NCBI GenBank assembly: GCA_964632305.1
Contig: CAZWBR010000024.1
Location: 1-59,324, forward strand
DNA length: 59,324 nucleotides
Direction of reading: 5' to 3'
Source of the DNA: CAZWBR01 sp964632305
GTDB taxonomy: Bacteria > Bacteroidota > Bacteroidia > Bacteroidales > Prolixibacteraceae
Position numbers and translations under genes: made by a program. Under the pieces are notes generated by a model, which was not told the origin of the DNA, made no database searches, and saw only the letters and a list, made by a program, of their open reading frames with translations. Positions 35,901-43,301 of the stretch are shown here, piece after piece. How positions within the stretch are numbered: position 1 is the first letter of the stretch; every line of letters begins with the position of its first letter.

Positions 35901-35991
35901 CCTGAAAGATATCGCGATCGGTCTTCCTGCGTTTATAAATCGATGAAATTGATATATTTTCAAACTTTTCCAATGAAATCATCCTACTCAA
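32986..35991 (-). CDS. Tandem receiver-like/PPDK_N (PEP synthase N-terminal) fusion protein
   Basis: This is a 1001-residue soluble protein. Residues about 38-170 form a degenerate receiver-like domain. Residues about 183-330 form a second receiver: acidic pair E190-D191 (LLVEDS), candidate phospho-acceptor D261 (CVISDVKF), S296 (LLLQSHD) and K315 (GFINKNS). Residues from about 430 on match the ATP-grasp-type PPDK/PEP-synthase nucleotide-binding domain, with LGSLGGKGRGLAFMSNL (446-462), LAIRSSGLFEDS (540-551), VIIQPVVG (613-620) and LLQLKPLIR. The phosphohistidine swivel domain and the PEP-binding TIM barrel are absent. Such proteins are annotated as PEP synthase-like in Bacteroidota, but the reaction is unknown. 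It is upstream of the hydrolase gene. Confidence 0.85.
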   Translation of the reverse strand: MSRMISLEKFENISISSIYKRRKTDRDIFQELMPNKVKEVMLFATLYDSYSIEREGQFSDKIFGEYLQLNLYAAPRFTSVNSPEDVIRMLNIRHFDLVIIMAGVDKEMPMKIAEEIHVFKPRIPILLLVNNNNDVGHFKVLALKVPAIDRVFVWNGNSNVFLAMIKYIEDKKNVARDTVLGGVRIVLLVEDSVKYYSRYLPLLFTSVMTQTQALVSDESIDELHKIFKYRARPKVLLVSSYEEAVQIINDYKDYLLCVISDVKFLHNGINDEDAGIELLNYVKETLHYPIPLLLQSHDITNADRAVEIGAGFINKNSDTLAHDINAFINSKLGFGDFIFRDKNGEKIAEARNLHEFEELIAKVPEESLIYHGQRNSFSTWLMARGEINMAERLIPYRTDDFDNPSKIRDFCLNVFADVREKRNRGRIINFDPLLISGNRYIVRLGLGSLGGKGRGLAFMSNLMENIDMKSILPGINVRMPATAIIGAIEFDSFLETNDLYDIAYHQTDYSLLKKAFLAAEISPSVKERLLQYVQHMKQPLAIRSSGLFEDSLVRPFSGVYATYLIPNDHPDELVRYEQLLNAVKLIYASVFSDDARAYFRAINYKIEEEKMAVIIQPVVGRRHDDKFYVDISGVAQSYNYYPYSYMHPEDGFAVAAVGLGQAVAGGEKAFRFCPKYPALNIGSVADQVRDTQREFYALDLTHRDFDLDQEGELAAIKKYPISATLKNKVMEHCISSYDTENDLLEPGSRHSGIKVVNFANILKYSQVALADTLQLLMKLFNQAMGSPVEMEFALDLSAGENGWPTFYLLQLKPLIRREDDVEINLGSLDHSRLLLLSQKGMGNGRIRGIRDVIYVDIAKFDRTKTKEIAAEIFEFNRLLSEENRRYILIGPGRWGTRDEFTGIPVRWAHINNAKVIVEIGLPDFPLDASLGSHFFHNVTSMNVGYFSVPYIDGDEFVKMDWLEKQVLVRSGKYIKHVRFEHELEVLMDGRKRTAIIREPNR

Positions 35992-36230
35992 TTTAAGATA
36001 TCCTGAAAGTTAGGAAATTTCTGAATATTCAGCTAAAATCCACCTATTTAATTCCTCCTAAGCCGAAAATCGGAATGAGATAATTCATAAAACAGGAAGT
36101 GTTGTCGCTATTGGTAATTCCATTAATATCACATCCCTTTCCTAAAACATTCCAGGTACATCTACAGATCACCTTACAATCATAAAATAAGCCTTTTAAA
36201 GTTCTAATTGCAGCATGGCTTCCAAAAGAA

Positions 36231-36262
36231 ATTCCCGGTTACAACGAGTTGAAACCGGGAAT
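36231..36262 (-). terminator. Terminator after pepD
   Basis: ATTCCCGGTT (36231-36240) pairs perfectly with AACCGGGAAT (36253-36262) around a 12 nt loop. Read leftward it ends in TTCTTTT. It lies 26 bp beyond the pepD stop. Confidence 0.75.
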
Positions 36263-36288
36263 CGTAATTTTTCAGGATGACTGAATCG

Positions 36289-37755
36289 CTATTTTAACGG
36301 AGCATTTTTCAACGTCTCCACCAAAAAGTCCCAAAACTTCTGAACACTCGGAATTAAGACCTTCTCATCAGGCGAATGCGGGAACCGAATGGTCGGACCA
36401 AACGAGATCATGTCCCAGTTCGGATAGGCAGCTCCTAATATTCCACATTCCAATCCGGCATGAATAGCTTTTATTTCAGGCACACTGCCGTATTTTTTCT
36501 TGTATATCTGCTGCATTTCCGTAAGAATAACAGAATCCATATTCGGTTTCCAACCCGGATAAGCGCCGTCGAAGGTGACCATAGCTCCGGCCAACGAAAA
36601 AACACTCTCGATTCGTTCGGCCAAATCATCCTTTGCGGTATCTACCGAACTACGCAACAAACATTTAATCGAAATCACCCCATTCTCCGACTTAATCGTT
36701 GCCAGATTGGTTGATGTCTCTACCAATCCCGGTACCGTATCGCTCATTCGGATTACCCCGTTTGGACAAGCATGAACAGAATCAATCAAATCATCCTGGA
36801 CCTGCTCTTCAATCAATGATTTGGGCATCTCACAGGACTCGGCCGTAAAGCTGAGGGTGGGCTCCACAACTCCTATTTCTGATTTATATATCGCTTCGTA
36901 TTTCTTAACTGCTTCAGTAATTTCTTCAACACTTTCTTCCGGGACTACCACAATAGCTACTGCTTCACGTGGAATAGCATTGCGCATCCCTCCTCCGTTG
37001 AACTCAGCCAACCGGGCATCCAACTCCCGGGTCGCATATTTCAAAAACCGGATCATTAGTTTATTGGCATTCCCCCGACCTAACACGATATCCATCCCGG
37101 AATGTCCTCCCTTTAATCCGGTTACCGTTAGTTTCAGTGGAGCAACCCCTGAAGGAACAATCACTTCATCGTATTCAAATTCAATATTGGCGTTCACCCC
37201 ACCGGCACATCCGACATAAAGCTCTCCTTCATCCTCTGAATCCATATTCAGCAGAATATCCCCTTTGACCCATCCGGGTTGAAGCCCGTTGGCCCCGGTC
37301 ATCCCGGTCTCCTCATCCGAGGTAAAAAGAGCTTCAACAGGACCATGTACCAGATCTTTCGAAGCCAGTACAGCCATGGCGGCAGCCACTCCAATCCCAT
37401 TATCTGCACCTAAAGTTGTTCCTTTAGCTTTTACCCATTCGCCATCGATCCAGGCATCGATCGGATCTTTCGCAAAATCATGAACCGTAGCATTGTTCTT
37501 TTGAGGAACCATATCAAGATGCCCCTGAAGGATAATCCCTTTACGGTTCTCCATACCCGTGGTAGCAGGTTTGCGGATCAGGATATTTCCAACGGCATCC
37601 TTTTCGGTTTCAAGACCTAAACCTTTCCCAAACGCCATCATGAATTCCTGTATTCTTTCTTCTTTTTTCGAAGGACGCGGTATCTGGGTCAATTCATAAA
37701 AACTGCCCCACAACCCCTTCGGCTCCAGATTAGTAATTTCTTTACTCATAGTCAT
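36289..37755 (-). CDS. pepD: Aminoacyl-histidine dipeptidase (M20 family)
   Basis: PepD is a zinc dipeptidase with broad Xaa-His specificity. The 488-residue protein has the M20 metal-site motifs: GHLDMVPQK (His and Asp ligand), GADNGIGVAAAMA, DEETGMTGA (catalytic Glu pair) and NMDSEDEGELYVG. A lid domain is inserted around residues 210-380. A second ATG two codons downstream (37749) is an equally possible start. It begins 28 bp after the end of the MFS transporter gene, so uptake and cleavage of a peptide may be coupled (inference). Confidence 0.93.
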   Translation of the reverse strand: MTMSKEITNLEPKGLWGSFYELTQIPRPSKKEERIQEFMMAFGKGLGLETEKDAVGNILIRKPATTGMENRKGIILQGHLDMVPQKNNATVHDFAKDPIDAWIDGEWVKAKGTTLGADNGIGVAAAMAVLASKDLVHGPVEALFTSDEETGMTGANGLQPGWVKGDILLNMDSEDEGELYVGCAGGVNANIEFEYDEVIVPSGVAPLKLTVTGLKGGHSGMDIVLGRGNANKLMIRFLKYATRELDARLAEFNGGGMRNAIPREAVAIVVVPEESVEEITEAVKKYEAIYKSEIGVVEPTLSFTAESCEMPKSLIEEQVQDDLIDSVHACPNGVIRMSDTVPGLVETSTNLATIKSENGVISIKCLLRSSVDTAKDDLAERIESVFSLAGAMVTFDGAYPGWKPNMDSVILTEMQQIYKKKYGSVPEIKAIHAGLECGILGAAYPNWDMISFGPTIRFPHSPDEKVLIPSVQKFWDFLVETLKNAPLK

Positions 37756-37783
37756 ATATAATTAATTATTTGGAGGTGATATT

Positions 37784-39349
37784 CTATTTGATTCCGGAAG
37801 GAAATTCCAGACCATATCCTTGTTTCTTGTCTGCTTTTTTCAGCAAATAGGACAATAAAATGGAAACAAAACCGCAAACGACCAACATGAGAATGGGAAT
37901 CGTATAATTATAAGGCATTTTCCCTTCCCGAATGGCCGGAAGATCATTACGATTTACAAAATCAAGAACTGCTCCGATGCCATAAAAGAACAATCCGAGG
38001 CCCCAGTTTTGAACAGTAAACATAGTGGCATAAGCGGTACCCAAACGATTTTCAGCAACAATCTTGGCCACCGAAGGCCACATCGCCGCCGGTACCAGCG
38101 CAAATGCAACGCCTAAGCTTACCAATCCGGCATAACCAAGAGTTACACTATCAAATAACGAAAGGGATATATGGGCAAAAATAAGCAGGAACGAACCTAA
38201 CATCATCAATGAAGCGGCATGACCCTTCTTATCTACAATATTCCCAAATATCGGGGTGAAAATAATGGTTCCCAACGGGATCAGCGATGCCGTCTTAGCC
38301 CCGTTATGCAACCAAACCTGAAGGATATCCCAAAATCCGTAAACAACCAGGGCAAAGGCACCCAACAAGGTAAATACGAAAATTTTTCGGGTAGTACGAT
38401 TAGGGATCCTGGAGGGAACAATGGAAAAAGCCAATGCAAATACAAAAAGAATTAGATAAACCGAAACAATTCCCAAAGCTTCGCTCCCAAAAATCATCAC
38501 CGACCCTTCAGGAGGCAGTTGCGAAGTAAACCCGAACTTATTGATCAACATATCCGGAGCATACTGAATAAAAGGAAATACGGCGGCATAGAAGAAGACG
38601 CACAACAACGTGATATAGATAAATGATTTATCACGAATTAAATTGATAAAATCGGCAAACTTGAATTCCTCTTCTGAAGTATCTTCCTGGTTGATCACGC
38701 CAACAGCCTTGGCTTGTTTGTCAATGCGGATATCAAAGAAGGTGTAGATCACAAACATAATTAGTGACAGCGCGATAAGGGTAGCAGCAAAGGTGACGGC
38801 AGGTGAAAAATGCCCGCCACCAATATCCAGTGAAGAGGCCATACCCAAGGCTGTACCCAACCTCCCAAAACCAATATTGATGGCCATAGCCAGAGCCATT
38901 TCATACCCCTTAAACCACTTCACAATTGTTCGGGTAGCCAACACACATAAGATCTCCAACCCGGAACCAAACATGATACGCCCGATAATCATCATCGTCA
39001 GGATAGTCCCTTTCTCCGGACCGAAAAAACCGGATGCGGCCAGTGCAACTATTGAGGCACCCAACGTAGCTAATGCACCAAACACATACCCCGTTAAGCG
39101 GATTCCCCATTTATCCAGGATTATCCCTCCAACCAGGATCATCCCAAACATATTGGCAATCGTGGTCAATCCGATAATGCGACCAAATTCCTCGCTTGAA
39201 AAACCCATCTCCGACTCCATGATCCCTTTCAGACCGGACATGAAATCCTGAAACCAGTAGGTTGAAAATGTAAGCGCTGATATCAGTAATAAAACCAGCC
39301 AGCGTATCGCTGCAGAATCCCGAAGGGTCTTCAATGTCTTTTCACTCAT
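37784..39349 (-). CDS. MFS transporter
   Basis: This is a 521-residue major facilitator with about twelve membrane segments. Visible motifs are the cytoplasmic loop GGIILDKWGIRLTG (loop 2-3, degenerate D-x-x-G-x-R) and a corresponding second-half loop GNIVDKKGHAASL. ATG at 39349 gives the MSEKTLKTLRDSAAIRW start; 32 additional open codons upstream are AT-rich and unlikely to be translated. Since pepD follows in the same operon, a peptide or dipeptide substrate is plausible. No family-specific motif confirms this. Confidence 0.87.
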   Translation of the reverse strand: MSEKTLKTLRDSAAIRWLVLLLISALTFSTYWFQDFMSGLKGIMESEMGFSSEEFGRIIGLTTIANMFGMILVGGIILDKWGIRLTGYVFGALATLGASIVALAASGFFGPEKGTILTMMIIGRIMFGSGLEILCVLATRTIVKWFKGYEMALAMAINIGFGRLGTALGMASSLDIGGGHFSPAVTFAATLIALSLIMFVIYTFFDIRIDKQAKAVGVINQEDTSEEEFKFADFINLIRDKSFIYITLLCVFFYAAVFPFIQYAPDMLINKFGFTSQLPPEGSVMIFGSEALGIVSVYLILFVFALAFSIVPSRIPNRTTRKIFVFTLLGAFALVVYGFWDILQVWLHNGAKTASLIPLGTIIFTPIFGNIVDKKGHAASLMMLGSFLLIFAHISLSLFDSVTLGYAGLVSLGVAFALVPAAMWPSVAKIVAENRLGTAYATMFTVQNWGLGLFFYGIGAVLDFVNRNDLPAIREGKMPYNYTIPILMLVVCGFVSILLSYLLKKADKKQGYGLEFPSGIK

Positions 39350-39496
39350 CTTTACTATATTTATTTTGTTAATCTGAATCGGAGGTGCAAGATAATTAAA
39401 AGTTAAAGATACAATTTTAAAAAAACGGCAGAATCCTCTAAACATTTTATTTCCACGCCATAACCATGACTTTTATCATGATTTGTCAACCAAAAT

Positions 39497-39533
39497 AAAA
39501 AACAGAAGCGGGTTTTCCCCGCTTCTGTTTTTT
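39497..39533 (-). terminator. Terminator after the DUF4831 gene
   Basis: ACAGAAGCGGG (39502-39512) pairs with CCCGCTTCTGT (39518-39528) around a 5 nt loop. Flanking A and T tracts extend the stem, and the leftward copy ends in a T run. It is 18 bp beyond the DUF4831 stop. Confidence 0.88.
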
Positions 39534-39550
39534 ATTTCTTTTCCCCTGAT

Positions 39551-40663
39551 TTAATAGGTCACTATATTTCGGATGGCTCCTGTTACCGGATGAAACTCAA
39601 AAACATAATCCCCGTTCAATAACCCATCGGAAAGTGGGGTCACCACCCCAAGCTGGGCAATGGAAACCCTCGACTGGGCAATGACCTCACTGCCGTTCAG
39701 CAATCTTGCCACCGCAAATCCGGGAATGCGGTAATACAATCCTTTCGTTGACAGTTCTCCAGCCGCAGGTGTGGCAACCTGTTGGCTCTTCTGGTTCAAT
39801 TCGGCCAGTGGCTCCAACTCCAGCATTATGGGTTTGCCCGATACATTGTTTTCCGGTAGTACCCCGCTTGTTGGTGAAAACCGGAACGCGACCAATCCAC
39901 GATCGCCTTTACCTTCCGGCATTACTTCAAAAACATATTCATGTTTAGCCTTTATTGTTTTTCCTGCAAATAAAGCCACATAATCATCAATAATCCGGTC
40001 AAGCTCGCTCACCATCACCGCATAGGCCTCCCCGTCAGGCGGAAGCTTCTCATATTTGGCAGCCAGGGCCAAAGCCTTTCTTTTACGGAGCTTTAAAACA
40101 TCATGTGCCGCCTCGGCAGCTTTCTCTTCAAATGATTTCAAACTGCTGCCTGAATTATGCAATGAATCTTTTTCTGCTAAAAAAGAATGCATCGAAACAT
40201 CAGGCCATATCGTGGAGGGAACCTTGAGCTTCTTCGTAAAATCGGAAGTATAAACCTTGTTGGATTCCGCTTTCACCTCACTGTTAATCCCCAATAAAAC
40301 ACCGCTTTCCGAAAGACTCAGCAACGAAGCGACCGATCCGCTGGCTTTATATACTGCTGAAGGATCAGGTTCACCGTAGGTCTCCAGCTTTACATCAGTA
40401 ATACTCCAGTTTTCAGAATCGGTAGAGGCCGCATTTTTTATTCCAAGATATTTTTGAGCAAACTCATAGTAAGGGCCATGATAAAACTTCTCCTGCTCAA
40501 CCTCTACCTTTATGCGGATTCCGGTGCGGGGAAGCGAATAAACCACCCCTCCGGTTACAATCCCCAATTCACTGGCGGGTTTTTTCTTATCGTCTTTTGC
40601 GGCAACCGAAACGCTCGAAACAAGCAGGGCCACAGCTATAAATGAAAACAGAACAGATCTCAT
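39551..40663 (-). CDS. DUF4831 family secreted protein
   Basis: This is a 370-residue protein with a signal peptide (about 1-21, MRSVLFSFIAVALLVSSVSV). The mature part fits the Bacteroidota family DUF4831, with GGVVYSLPRTGIRIKVEVEQ, GPYYEFAQKYLGIKNA and a Pro-Asp segment GEPDPSAVY. These proteins are predicted periplasmic or outer-membrane-associated and have no known function. The downstream side has a strong terminator; the upstream nnr gene is 83 bp away on the same strand. Confidence 0.88.
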   Translation of the reverse strand: MRSVLFSFIAVALLVSSVSVAAKDDKKKPASELGIVTGGVVYSLPRTGIRIKVEVEQEKFYHGPYYEFAQKYLGIKNAASTDSENWSITDVKLETYGEPDPSAVYKASGSVASLLSLSESGVLLGINSEVKAESNKVYTSDFTKKLKVPSTIWPDVSMHSFLAEKDSLHNSGSSLKSFEEKAAEAAHDVLKLRKRKALALAAKYEKLPPDGEAYAVMVSELDRIIDDYVALFAGKTIKAKHEYVFEVMPEGKGDRGLVAFRFSPTSGVLPENNVSGKPIMLELEPLAELNQKSQQVATPAAGELSTKGLYYRIPGFAVARLLNGSEVIAQSRVSIAQLGVVTPLSDGLLNGDYVFEFHPVTGAIRNIVTY

Positions 40664-40746
40664 TGCTAATATTTTACGTTTTATTACTAATATATCCTAT
40701 CGTCACCACACATCAGAATAATGATCATCAGACAGACTCTGATCTC

Positions 40747-42300
40747 TCAAAGATGACTGTTTTTTTCAAGTTTCCAAAACTTACGATTGCTTTTCAACAC
40801 AACAAAAGCCCTGCCAAGATTATCGGCAATCTCTCCGGCCAGCAAAGATTCTTCGGAGGACGACTCTACCCAAAGATCGGCCGAGAGGCCATGAAGATAA
40901 ACCCCTAAACGGGAAGCATCCTGCGGGGAATAGCCCTGCGACAACAATCCCAGAAGTATCCCGGTTAATACATCCCCGCTGCCCGCGGTCGCCATTCCCG
41001 GATTCCCCGTGCTGTTAAACCATACATTACCGTCGGGAAAAACGATGGCCGTATGGGCCCCTTTCAAAACAACAATCACCCTGTAACGCCCCGAAAACTC
41101 AACCGCCTGCCCAAGCCGTTCAAAATCAGTATCGGCCTTCTTCCCATACAACCTGGCAAATTCAAGCGGATGAGGAGTGATAATATCATTGGGTTGAAGC
41201 AGATCGAGCCAATCGGGATGATCGGCTAAAATATTCAGTCCATCCGCATCTAAAACCAGCGGAGCCGCACATTTTCTCAATAATTGGCGAAAGGTATTAG
41301 CTGTTGCCTCGCTCTTTCCGATGCCCGGCCCTACAGCAATCGCCCGGTACGTAGCCGGAGAAGGAATAGCAGAAATCATATCCTCTTCAGGGTCTAGGCT
41401 CGCCATTGCCTCCGGTAAAGCGGTCTGAATGATGGTATTTCCCTCTTTGGGAACATGCACTGTCAGCAATCCTGCCCCGGACCGAAGACAACCCCTTGCG
41501 GCAAGAACGGCAGCCCCCATCTTCCCCTTGCTCCCGGCCACCAGTAAGGCGTGGCCAAAACTCCCCTTATGGGCAAATTGACTCCTTTCCATCAGGAGTG
41601 AGGCCGCAGTTTTCCGATCGATAAAGTGCCACGAAGTGGATATATCCTCAATAGCCTGGCGATGTAACCCGATCGGCAACACCTCCCATTTCCCAACAAA
41701 CGCTTCGTTCTCCCTGAACATGAAACTCAGCTTGGGAAACTGAAAAGTAAGCGTATAATCAGCTTTAATCACATTCTCGGCCAGGCTGTCGCGGCTCTCC
41801 TCCCCCATCAAACCCGATGGAACATCAATGGCAACAACCGTAACACCCGATTTATTGATCTGTTTCACAATCTTCGAAGCCAATCCGTTCAAGGGACGGG
41901 TCAGCCCCGAACCAAACAGTCCGTCTATAATCAGATCATAATCCGCGAGATCCAACGATTCTGAATTCCCGTCAAAATTAATGACCCGCACCACCTTCAT
42001 CTCTTCAACCCTTTTCAGATTAACCGCGCTAGTCGCGCTAAGCTTCTTTCCAAAATCGGGAAGGAAAAGAACGACCGGGAAACCCTGACCGGCCAGCAAT
42101 CGGGCCACCGCCATTGCATCCCCGCCATTATTTCCCGGACCGGCAAAAACGGCAACCTTTTCTGCCGGATTGAAATGGGCTATGATCCATTCGGCCACCC
42201 TGGACGAAGCCCTCTCCATCAAATCAATCACCTCAATGGGCTCATGGGCTATGGTGTAAGCATCGATCTCAGAAATCTGATGTGTGGCGAATATTTTCAT
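40747..42300 (-). CDS. nnr: Bifunctional NAD(P)HX epimerase/ADP-dependent dehydratase
   Basis: Nnr repairs hydrated NAD(P)H: the N-terminal YjeF-type epimerase interconverts R and S forms and the C-terminal ribokinase-like domain dehydrates the S form using ADP. The 517-residue fusion shows FAGPGNNGGDAMAVARLL (epimerase) in the first domain, then VAGSKGKMGAAVLAARG, VLDADGLNIL, PHPLEFARLYGK and NPGMATAGSGDVLTGILLG in the second. Length is typical of the fused form. It has its own promoter (42323-42352). Confidence 0.96.
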   Translation of the reverse strand: MKIFATHQISEIDAYTIAHEPIEVIDLMERASSRVAEWIIAHFNPAEKVAVFAGPGNNGGDAMAVARLLAGQGFPVVLFLPDFGKKLSATSAVNLKRVEEMKVVRVINFDGNSESLDLADYDLIIDGLFGSGLTRPLNGLASKIVKQINKSGVTVVAIDVPSGLMGEESRDSLAENVIKADYTLTFQFPKLSFMFRENEAFVGKWEVLPIGLHRQAIEDISTSWHFIDRKTAASLLMERSQFAHKGSFGHALLVAGSKGKMGAAVLAARGCLRSGAGLLTVHVPKEGNTIIQTALPEAMASLDPEEDMISAIPSPATYRAIAVGPGIGKSEATANTFRQLLRKCAAPLVLDADGLNILADHPDWLDLLQPNDIITPHPLEFARLYGKKADTDFERLGQAVEFSGRYRVIVVLKGAHTAIVFPDGNVWFNSTGNPGMATAGSGDVLTGILLGLLSQGYSPQDASRLGVYLHGLSADLWVESSSEESLLAGEIADNLGRAFVVLKSNRKFWKLEKNSHL

Positions 42301-42322
42301 GAGTTCCGTACTTTAGCTATCT

Positions 42323-42352
42323 CAAAATTACAAATAATATCCGGCGTTGCAA
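42323..42352 (-). promoter_or_regulatory. Putative promoter of nnr
   Basis: Read leftward, TTG (42350-42352) is separated by 19 bp from a perfect TAATTTTG (42323-42330). The start codon follows 22 bp later. Confidence 0.55.
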
Positions 42353-42519
42353 GCAATATCCGCCACCCAATAACAGAATTCCACACAGTCCTTGGAATTT
42401 TCAGCACGGTGTTTTTATATGATGAGAAAATATATTTAGAAAATTAATATTAAAGCAATTGATATTCCTCTTCTCGCTTCGCGTCTTTTGGAACGATAGG
42501 ATAAATGGTGGGTTTTTGA

Positions 42520-42576
42520 GGTGATGGGTGTTGGGGGATAGGCGGCGGAGCCGCCTATCCCCCAACACCCATCACC
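42520..42576. repeat. 27 bp perfect inverted repeat with 3 nt loop
   Basis: Positions 42520-42546 pair without mismatch with 42550-42576. The centre reads GGCGGC-GGA-GCCGCC. It is among the strongest hairpins possible for its length. It lacks a T run on either side, so it is not a standard terminator. Confidence 0.92.
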
Positions 42577-42595
42577 CATTGATTATCAAATGATT

Positions 42596-42648
42596 TGTCA
42601 TTCCGAGAGGATCCCCCAAAATAATTGGGGCAAGATGCAAGAATGACA
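42596..42648. repeat. Inverted repeat with TGTCATTC/GAATGACA ends
   Basis: The ends TGTCATTC (42596-42603) and GAATGACA (42641-42648) are complementary and an inner CCCCAA/TTGGGG stem is present. This resembles the small palindromic intergenic repeats that are dispersed in many bacterial genomes. No related second copy of the whole unit was seen in the window. Confidence 0.55.
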
Positions 42649-42712
42649 GGAGCGAACTTGATAGTCGGGGCGCGTCTCCCAGTCGCACTCCGACTAACTG
42701 CGAGACTATTTT

Positions 42713-43116
42713 TGTCATTGGTATTGAAGCGAAGCAGAGTAAGAAATCTCAAGGGTAATTACTATTTGTTATAGAAGACCTGTAAGGTCGACATGTGGCA
42801 GCACAGGGCATGAGCCCTGTGAAGAGGAGTGATAGAAGAAGTCGGAGGTCTGAAAGACCGGCATGTATTGACCGGATTTGATGAATTGGTTTTGTGCCGA
42901 TATAATACATGCCGGCCTTACAGTCCTTTGAGATACTATCGTTGACCGGCTCCACAGGCCTGACGGCCTGTGCTTTTACATATCGGACCTTCGGCCCTTT
43001 GATCGGTTTGTTGCTCATTATAGTGACCTCTCCTTACGCCATAACGTAGAATATAACTCCCCAAAACAATATAACGTCATGAGGTTTGATTTAGTGGAGT
43101 GGTACTCTCTCATTGG
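42713..43116 (-). repeat. Composite repeat, copy 1 (leftward)
   Basis: This is about 404 bp matching copies at 46.6-47.0 and 47.3-47.7 kb in the opposite orientation. From its own left: flank with ACTCCACTAAATCAAACCTC, a segment GGGGAGTTATATTCTAC, the nested-hairpin core (42777-42997), then a short AACAAATAG segment and module A (42713-42753). Copy 3 shares the same order through module A. The core frame is open for 89 codons (42749-43018). Confidence 0.85.
42777..42997 (-). repeat. Nested-hairpin core element, copy 1
   Basis: The core has six hairpins in series. Read on its own strand they are GGGCCGAAGGTCC, CACAGGCCGTCAGGCCTGTG, GGACTGTAAGGCC, GGTCTTTCAGACC, CACAGGGCTCATGCCCTGTG and GACCTTACAGGTC. 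The outer ~45 bp of one end is the near reverse complement of the other end, and hairpins three and four form an inner inverted repeat. Confidence 0.85.
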
Positions 43117-43251
43117 AAAACAAGCCAGGAATCTCTCAAAGCAGAATACATCTCCCGGTCGCCTAACCAATCCCCTATGAACCAATCCTCTCCCGCTATA
43201 CTCTGATTTAAATCATGCTCCCCGCTTGATTATATCCTTAAAAAAGTTATA

Positions 43252-43259
43252 TATATTTG
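43252..43259 (+). promoter_or_regulatory. Putative -7 element for the POT gene
   Basis: TATATTTG, a perfect TAnnTTTG, lies 42 bp upstream of the POT start. A TTG at 43226-43228 is 23 bp away, slightly wide for the -33 element. Confidence 0.4.
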
Positions 43260-43301
43260 TTGCAATTAAACAATATTTGAAAATTTTAACAGGATTATTT
43301 T

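Larger units (their letters stand above)
42353..43251. other. Repeat island 1 between nnr and the POT gene
   Basis: About 900 bp without a supported gene. In order it contains a long perfect hairpin (42520-42576), an inverted repeat bounded by TGTCATTC/GAATGACA (42596-42648), a GC-rich hairpin segment (42663-42695), and a leftward composite repeat (42713-43116). The nnr and POT promoters lie at its two sides. Confidence 0.7.

Noticed and set aside
42520..42576. Perfect hairpin as a rho-independent terminator
   Set aside because: No T run on either side and no gene end nearby; kept as a repeat.
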